This document shows positions 56,503 through 64,000 of a stretch of DNA of 64,000 nt, one piece after another. Source of the DNA: Harmonia axyridis (lineage: Eukaryota; Arthropoda; Insecta; Coleoptera; Coccinellidae); the NCBI RefSeq assembly GCF_914767665.1, contig NC_059505.1:39925506-39989505 (forward strand), written 5' to 3'. Below the pieces are notes generated by a model, which worked only from the letters and a program-made list of their open reading frames with translations, had not been told where the DNA came from and ran no database searches. A program made the translations under genes and the position numbers. How positions within the stretch are numbered: the first letter of the stretch is position 1; every line of letters begins with the position of its first letter.

Positions 56503-57365
56503 ACCGATTTAACAACTGTCAAGTGATTCATTCTAAGTTTGTTTTGGCAATTCATCATGACTCACGCCCGAACAATGCTTGCGAATAGTGAAATTTTATT
56601 TCGAAAATAATGGTTCTGTGCTGAATACGTATCGCGCACTACGTCCATTTTATTTTGTTTAGCGATGAAGTGCACTTCTGGTTGAAAGGCTACGTCAACA
56701 AATAAAACTGCCGCATTTGGAGTGAAGCTAATCCTCAAGTGTATGTCGAAACACCGTTACATCCAGAAAAACTGACTGTTTGGTGCGCTTTATTGGCTGG
56801 TGGAATCATTGGTCCGTACTTCTTCAAAAACGATGATGGTCAGAACGTTACAGTCAATGGTGATCGGTATAGAGCCATGATTACTAACTTTTTCATTCCT
56901 GAATTGAACAACCATGATGTCCAGCAACTGTGGTTCCAACAAGACGGCGCAACATGTCACGCAGCTCGTGCCACAATCGATTATTTGGTGACCGCCTAAT
57001 TTCACGTTTTGGACCTGTAAATTGGCCTCCAAGATCTTGTGATTTAACACCGCTAGACTACTTTCTGTGGGACTATGTAAAGTCATTGGTCTATGCGGAT
57101 AAGTCACAAACCCTTGACCATTTGGAAGACAACATTCGCCGTGTTATTGCCGATATATGGCCACAAATGTTGGAAAAAGTCATCGAAAATTGGACGTCTA
57201 GATTGGACCACATCCGAGCCAGCCGAGGCAGTCATATGCCAGAAATCATATTTAAAATGTAATGCCACAAGATTATCTTGCGGATAAATAAAATTCATGT
57301 CAATCGAATAATCCATCGTTGTTTTATTGCAATTTAAAGGTCTATAGCTCTAAAAAAACACCATT
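56503..57365 (+). mobile_element. DD41D mariner-like element (copy E)
   Basis: Left terminal repeat lost, right one (complement of AAATGGTGTTTTTTTAGAGC) decayed. It shares the common internal deletion and adds a 16-base loss after ATIDL that shifts the frame. The third-aspartate region (CDLTPLDYFLWDY) is intact. Confidence 0.82.
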
Positions 57366-58278
57366 TATATATCGAAATAAAAATTTGATCGATATTCTTG
57401 ACGAAAGTTTGTTTATTTACGTTTACTTTCGAAACCACAAAATGAATAATTCTTTATATTGGATCATAGTTGGAACAGGTGTAAACTTAAAGCGCAGTTC
57501 ATAACGAACTGTTGAACCGAAGAACCTTGCAATCCGTTCTGTTTTTCCCCAGCTATTGGTAACTGATGAAATTTCATTGTTAACAATAATTGTTCGACCA
57601 TTCGATCTCCTGTTTCTTCCTGATAAGAATCCTTGAGGGCCACGCTTAATTTACTGCTTGAGGGGTTACAGCTGATTTACGAGTACTTACTAGAGATGAT
57701 CTTGAGGGATTAGCGATGCATTTTTGGTTCACTAACCATCTCTCTTGCTGCGCTTGTTATTGATTGTTCTCGCGGTGTGGTTTACCAGAGAGTTGAAGGA
57801 CGAAGAATAGAGGTTTCTTCGATTATTGCAATATTCTGTTGGTTGTTTATGTTTCTTACGTGGATTCGATGACAGTTGAAATGTTTTGTTTGCATTTATT
57901 TAAACAGAATTAAAAAAAATATTTGAAATGTTTCATTTGCATTTATTTAAACATAATTTTTTCTGCAGATGGGGGATCTTGTTGGAAAAAGAAATCGAGA
58001 AAGACGTCAGGATCTTTTGAGGTTTTTCATCATTTAAGCCCCTTGGAGATCACAGATCTGTATGAAGATGTGCGTCCGAAAAATCTAGATTTGGGGATTC
58101 ATAATTTCTAACAATGTAGTTTGCACCTTATTTTGGGTAAGTCTAAAGTCAAATTCAAGGTCTACTTGCTTATTTCATATTGAATATTATTGCATATTCA
58201 GTATTTTGTCACAATATCTGCAATTTTGGATAGGTCCCAATAAATTTCCACTCACATCAATAACTTTCGAACGATATT
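57366..58278. other. Stretch without recognised gene
   Basis: GC-richer around 57520-57860. Minus-strand open pieces such as SGRNRRSNGRTIIVNNEISS look protein-like but match no family I know. Two copies of TTTGCATTTATTTAAACA lie near 57890 and 57936. Confidence 0.3.
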
Positions 58279-59561
58279 AGGCCAATTGAAAAGTTCCCGG
58301 TCTGATGAACAGATGGCGGTGCTAGTATTAAATCCATGTGATTTTTAGTTAGTACCAAGCTTCAAACAATACGTGACAAAATTTGACAGTAGTCCGACCA
58401 TTAGTTTTTGAGATATTGCGTTGCGAGTGTAGCTGCTTTTGTTATTTGAGAGCAGATGGAAAAAAAGGATTTCGTGTGCTGATATAATATTGCTTTTCGA
58501 AGAGAAAATTTAAGTTGAAGCAAAATCTTGGTTTAATGAAGAGTTTCAGGGGTCTGCACCAGGAAAATCAACCATCATTGATTGGTATGCTAAGTTTAAA
58601 CGTGGTGAAATGTACCGAAGACGGCGAACGCAGTAGACGACCAAAAGAGGCTGTCACCGACGAAAAAATCAAAAAAGTTCAGAAAATAATTTTGAATGAA
58701 CGTAAAGTGAAGTTGATCGAGATAGCACAATGTGAAGATATCATCTGAACGTGAAGATCATATCTATCACGAATATTTGTACATGAGAAAGCTGTGTGCA
58801 GAATGGGTGTCGCGTGAGCTCCCAATCGATCAAAAGCAACAACGTGTTAATGATTCTGAGAAATGCTTGAAGCTGTTTAAGTGCAATAAACCTGAATTTT
58901 TGCGTCGATATGTGACAGAGGATGGAACATAGCTCCATCATTTCACTCCGGAGTCCAATCGACAGTCAGCTGAGTGGACTGCTCACGATGAACCGAATCC
59001 AAAGTGAGGAAAAACACAACAGTCAGCTGGCAAGGTTATGGCAACAGCATTCTGGGATGCGCAAGGTATAATATTCTGTGATTACCTCCAAAAGAGCCAG
59101 ATCATCAACAGCGATTATTATATAGCGTTATTAGATCATTCAAAGGAAAAAATCGTTAAAAACGGCCCCATTTGAAGAAAAAAGGTGCTGTTTCATCTAG
59201 ACAATGCGCCTTATCACAAATCAATGAAAACTATGGCAAAATTGCATGAATTGGGCTTCGAATTGCTTCTGCATCCACCGTATTCGCAAGAACTAGTCCC
59301 CAGCGACTTTTTCCTGTTCTCAGACCTCAAAAGAATGCTTGCTGGAAAGAAATTTAGCGCCAATGATGAAGTAATCGCCGAAACTAAGGCCTATTTTGAA
59401 GCGAAAGACAAATCGTACCACAAAAATGGTATCGAAAAGTTGGAAGATCACTATAATCGCTGTATCCCCCTCGAAGGCAACTATGTTGAATAACAAAATC
59501 GAATTTTGCCGAAAAAATGTGTTTTACTATGGTAGACTGGGTACTTTTCAATTGGCCTGTC
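58279..59561 (+). mobile_element. DD34D mariner, near full length, inactive (copy H)
   Basis: Terminal repeats AGGCCAATTGAAAAGT and complement. Frames encode GKSTIIDW-like HTH remains, the region GERSRRPKEAVTDEKIKKVQ, LIEIAQCED and LFHLDNAPYHKS...LVPSDFFLF. The codon after T of the first catalytic motif (EDGT) is a stop and several frameshifts occur. Same family as copy G at 22593-23876, opposite orientation. Confidence 0.85.
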
Positions 59562-60640
59562 AAGTCCTAGAAACTTGAAATAAGACATTGATCTAATAGA
59601 CGAGATATTTTTATGTCAATCGAAAGCTCTAGATATTTGTCATTAAAATTTTTTGTCAATGCCCGAGGGATATTTGGCGGCAAATTTTCGATAAAATTTA
59701 TGATGTCATTGAAATTCAACTAAACATAAGATTCGTTGCTGTTCTATACTATAGATAATCTATTACCATAGCATCGTGGGCATCTTGAGCTGATTTAAAT
59801 ACTATTTTCTATATTGTTGAACGGTTCAATCATAAGTATATAGTTATATACTTTTTTGCAAGAGTTTGCACAAAACGTTCTACATTTTCTTCACCGTTGT
59901 TCACGAAACTGACGATGTGGAGATTTTGGGTGTTGATATGAAATGACTATTTTGAGCTTCTTGCAAAATTTCAAGCTGATCACATAATTTGAACTATTAG
60001 AAATAGAAAAAGATTATAGGAAAATAAACACCCAATATTTCTGTGTTTTACATATTCGATCAACTTCAAACAACCATTTCAAATTCATTAAGAGTTTAAT
60101 GATGATAGTGTCATCATAGAAACATAGAAAATTCAAGCAGAAATATTGAGGAAATACAAAAAAAGTCATAGAATTGGAAAGCGATTACTTCACTGTCCTC
60201 AAATGTACCGGTTCGTAATAAATGACATGTTTTTGTGCAAACAACCTCACGATAACCTATTAAGCAGTTCGCGAACCTCTCGTCGAAAACCAAAATCATC
60301 CTGTCCAATTTGATTTACATCGATTCCCTATAAAATTCTCAATAAAATCTAATGGCCCAGAAATTTGGAACCGAATCTTGAGTAGTCGATTACCGGCCAT
60401 TTGCAAAGACGGCCATTCAAATTCAACCTTCATTCGGTGTCAAAGAATGCATCCTACCAAACTGGACACTGATAGGTTGGAGCCTTGTGTTTCAAGGAGT
60501 ACCTGATGTTGAGACTGACGAAATTCGGGCTGTCGAGTGGGTCTGGTATAATCCGCTTTAAAATCCAGTCCATACTGGAAAACATTTCAATTTCAGTTCT
60601 CATCATCAACAGAGATATCCAACTAATTATTTATATCATA
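59562..60640. other. Stretch without recognised gene
   Basis: A 64-codon minus-strand ORF (60308-60114) and other short ORFs without a family signal. Part of 59930-60010 loosely resembles 40730-40800. Confidence 0.3.
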
Positions 60641-60644
60641 TTTA

Positions 60645-60722
60645 GGAACTATTAGCATCGGTGTTCCTCAGGGGGATGATTTTGGGCCAATACTATTATT
60701 TCTCTATGTTATTTCTATTGAA
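60645..60722 (+). mobile_element. LINE reverse transcriptase scrap
   Basis: GTISIGVPQGDDFGPILLFL followed by YVISI is a slightly decayed RT palm motif (GVPQGSVLGPILFLLYIND). It is cut at its right by the P4 element. Confidence 0.65.
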
Positions 60723-60726
60723 CCCC

Positions 60727-61303
60727 AGAGCAAAAGTTATATATAGAGGGAGCATATGTCATTTTCAGTAAGCACATTTTGTCCCCAACATGAACTATCA
60801 AATTTGAGATGAAGCGTGCGGAAATGAAAACATATCAGTGATACGATATTCCACTCAATTCGCGAGTTTCTCCACAAAGAACGCATTTATTATGTCCCAT
60901 AGTGAATCAGCATTTCATATTAACTCAAGATATATTGAAATAATTATTTTAATATATCAGAAATTCATAAAACAAACTTCAAGCGCGTGAAACAACCGAT
61001 GACACTAGGAGAGCAAAAGTTGCCAAAACTTGTATTTCAGAAGGTAGATACAGAAAACATTTAATATTCTGCTTATTATAAATTCGATAATTGAGAAAAA
61101 TATCGGATTCCAAATATTCAAATGTGCATATTTAATCGGGAATCACTCAAATAAATATATTTCATACAATGTAATATACATTCATAACGATATAGTAAAA
61201 TTGTGAATTTGAAATTATATCACAATCCGACAACGTAATCTAACCATGTTGGGGACATGTAAAAATTGCGTATACTCCCTCTATCTAATATGTTTATTGC
61301 TCT
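60727..61303. mobile_element. 580-bp TIR element, copy P4
   Basis: Left repeat decayed (AGAGCAAAAGTTATATATAG), right end CTATCTAATATGTTTATTGC. Same orientation as P1. Confidence 0.7.
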
Positions 61304-62586
61304 ATGTCATGCACAAATGAAATATCAAATTTGCCTTGGTAGATGTAGGTACAGAAGTACAGATGAATGTAGACCTTACATTGTTATATTAAAACTTCAA
61401 TCCAAAGAGTTTAATACTCCTCTGTTAACAATATACCATACCATCTTCAGATGCTTTCTGCAATTGATATTCTTGAAGCACTGAGGGAATACCATATTGT
61501 TCTGTCAACTGATGTTGCATAGTAATTCCAATGCTTCAGGTGTTCACTCCTTCAAGATTGTGTAACTCATATGATTTTCAGATTTCAAAGTACATATTAA
61601 GGTCGTGAGTTATTCACAATAGGTTTGAAGAATGACTAGTGAGAATTGAAGAATTTATGTGATTCTCTCACTAAATCAATATTGAATTTATTAGTAAACA
61701 AATACAGGGTGTATATTGAGTTGTTGGCCATAGCCTAGTGGTAAATGAAGGTCATCCAGGCCTTCTAGAAAAGTAGCTTGTTGTGCATCCCAAGTTAGTT
61801 TCGGGGATACAGGGTGATTCGTGAAAATTGGCCTAAATTTCTGAAATCCATAACTGTCCGATTTTATTTAAATTTTGTGGGTTTGTTCACTATTATTCAA
61901 AATGTTTTGAGTAATTTCATACATATTTCCAGGAAAATTTTTTTGTAACACCTTATTATGTTCGTTATCTTAATGTTTAGTAAATTTATACCAAACAAGT
62001 ATAATTTAAATCTACATTTGCATTATTTCAATCTCAATTTTTCTTGATAATTGATCTGTGCAAATCAATTCAAGATAACAGTTAATTTTTGTTTAAAAAA
62101 TCATTGGATTGGCTCATAATGTTATTGATCAGATGAAGTGAGATTTATAATTATCAACCAATAGTCAATTTTTGAGCGCTCGTGATATGTCAAATAGGTG
62201 AGCAAGGCATTGATTTATTCATTATTCATTTACTTCTGTTTGATTGATTGATCATTATCGATTGATTAGTGAATTACAAATGAGATATGTGTTATGATTG
62301 GATTCATAAAATTTATTCAGAATTGCAGAGTATCCATTAAACCTAAGAGTTGTGTGAACTAAAGTCAGGAAATACCATTAAAAATCTTTGAAATGGATCC
62401 TACCACAACAATTTTGGTCGACTGTAATTTGCTAATGATTAGACTCTTAACGAAATTTTCATTGATGAATATGATGCATTGGAGCAATTCGTATATTTTT
62501 ATAGTTTTAGCACCAATAAATGATGGTGAGGGTTGTAGAAACCTTACGAACTTTTTCCCAAAAATATCTATAGAATATAGCATCTA
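61304..62586. other. Stretch with MITE-like ends, no gene
   Basis: TA-CAGGGTGTATATTGAG at 61704 and TA-CAGGGTGATTCGTGAAAA at 61819 look like left ends of two MITEs whose right ends I could not pair. The rest is AT-rich. Confidence 0.3.
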
Positions 62587-63525
62587 ACGAGTGTTTTTTT
62601 CGAGGTATATAACTTCAAGTTGGCATTACTGTTCAAGATGGCGACCGATTTAACAGCTGTCAAGTGATTTATTCTAAGTTTGGTTTGGCAATTCATCATG
62701 AATAGACTCACGCCTGAACAACGCTTGCAAATAGTGCATTTTTATTTCGAAAATAAGGGTTCTCTGCGGAATACGTATCGCGCACTACGTCCATTTTATT
62801 TTGTTTAGCGATGAAGCGCACTTCTGGTTGAATGGCTACGTCAACAAACAAAACTGCCGCATTTGGAGTGAAGCTAATCCTCAAGTGTATGTCGAAACAC
62901 CGTTACATCCAGAAAAACTGACTGTTTGGTGCGCTTTATGGGCTGGTGGAAACATTGGTCCCTACTTCTTCAAAAACGATGATGGCCAGAACGTTACAGT
63001 CAATGGTGATCGGTATAGAGCCATGATTACTAACTTTTTCATTCCTGAATTGAACAACCATAATGTCCAGGAGCTGTGGTTCCAACAAGACGGCGCAACA
63101 TGTCACACAGCTCGTGCCACAATCGATTTATTGAAAGACACGTTCGGTGACCGCCTAATTTCACGTTTTGCACCTGTGAATTGGCCTCCAAGATCTTATG
63201 ATTTAACACCGCTAGACTACTTCCTGTGGGGCTATGTGAAGTCATTGATCTATGCGGATAAGCCACAAACCCTTGAACATTTGGAAGACAACATTCGCCG
63301 TGTTATTGCCGATATACGGCCACAAATGTTGGAAAAGGTCATCGAAAATTGGACGTCCAGATTGGGCTACATCCAAGCCAGCCGTGGCGGTCATATGCCA
63401 GAAATCATATTTAAAATGTAATGCCACAAGATTATCTTGCGGATATATAAAATTCATGTCAATCGAATAATCCATCGTTGTTTTATTGCAATTTAAAGTT
63501 CTATAGCTCTAAAAAAAACACCCTT
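62587..63525 (+). mobile_element. DD41D mariner-like element, best preserved (copy F)
   Basis: TA-flanked (62585-62586, 63526-63527), complete terminal repeats. The catalytic half is open for about 206 codons (62801-63421): FSDEAHFWLNG, WFQQDGATCH, YDLTPLDYFLWG, so all three aspartates are present. The N-terminal HTH part starts at 62698 (MNRLTPEQRLQIVHFYF) but ends FYFV-stop at the common deletion junction. A full transposase cannot be made, yet both ends look usable in trans. Confidence 0.87.
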
Positions 63526-63527
63526 TA

Positions 63528-64000
63528 TATTTATTATCAGGAACATTATCTGAGATCAGTAAGTCTTAAATTACATGATTGTTTTTTCCACTTAATTACT
63601 GAAAAGTCAAAAATCGAATTCATATAAAACAAATTTTTCCGTTGAATCAACATCAGTGAATACCAATTCCACTAATATAGATGTATTATTTTAGTAACGT
63701 AAGTAATCCTGAGAATTGGAACTGATTGTCACTTTCTGAATGAAAAAAAGTGAATCAATGGATTTTTTACTAACTTACATGAACTGATTCTTATCTTAAT
63801 TACCTGAATTTCGAATAATAAATCCCTCTAAAGCTACAAAACACGAATTACACATAATTTATTACCAATCTCTGATTAATGGCCTCTACAATTTAAGGTG
63901 TAAAAGTTTATCTGTAGGTTGACAACCCATAAATTCAAACTGCACTGCATCAAAATGGTAAAAAAAGTGCAAGACAATGATGTTGATATCCTTTCTCTAC
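63528..64000. other. Right edge, no recognised feature
   Basis: AT-rich sequence without ORFs above 60 codons or repeat matches that I could see. Confidence 0.3.

Overview
The window is nuclear DNA of an insect, most likely a beetle; the species cannot be fixed from the sequence. It has two multi-exon genes with short GT-AG introns, an AT-rich background, and many insect transposons (mariner DD34D and DD41D, hAT, LINE and copia remnants, TA-flanked MITEs, large foldback elements). There is no bacterial operon structure, CRISPR array or phage module, and I recognised no tRNA or rRNA gene.

Left part (1-6131, + strand): the last twelve exons of Vps13B, a bridge-like lipid-transfer protein of the Golgi and endosome system. 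They encode the C-terminal 994 codons including the stop; the rest of the gene lies before position 1. Its introns hold a LINE 3' remnant split by an 848-bp foldback element (1203-2470) and an internally deleted DD41D mariner (3322-4237).

Junction (6107-8400): Vps13B and the next gene, ebony, converge here. The junction is duplicated. One copy (about 6107-6765) carries a decayed duplicate of ebony's last exon and a 220-bp MITE. The second copy (about 7899-8400) carries the real last exon of ebony and a stub of the Vps13B tail. Between them are about five units of a 231-bp tandem repeat.

Middle part (8182-25972, - strand): ebony, encoding N-beta-alanyldopamine synthase, reconstructed as thirteen coding exons of about 867 residues: an NRPS-type adenylation domain, a carrier domain with its phosphopantetheine serine, and a C-terminal amine-selecting domain. 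Its introns have absorbed a 2.2-kb foldback composite, LINE RNase H and RT scraps, a hAT 3' fragment, several MITEs, one DD41D and one DD34D mariner. The start codon sits 3 bases after a splice acceptor, so a non-coding 5' exon lies further right; a weak candidate is at 41590-41725.

Right part (26-64 kb): no convincing protein-coding gene. It is a transposon-dense intron or intergenic region, with four more DD41D mariners, one DD34D mariner, a mariner stub, two hAT fragments, a copia pol remnant between LTR-like repeats, LINE pieces, four copies of a roughly 580-bp TIR element, several long inverted repeats, and a tandem array near 42.2-42.75 kb. An ORF-rich island at 45.3-46.0 kb is unexplained. 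All exon boundaries were read by eye from splice consensus and reading phase; no alignment was run.
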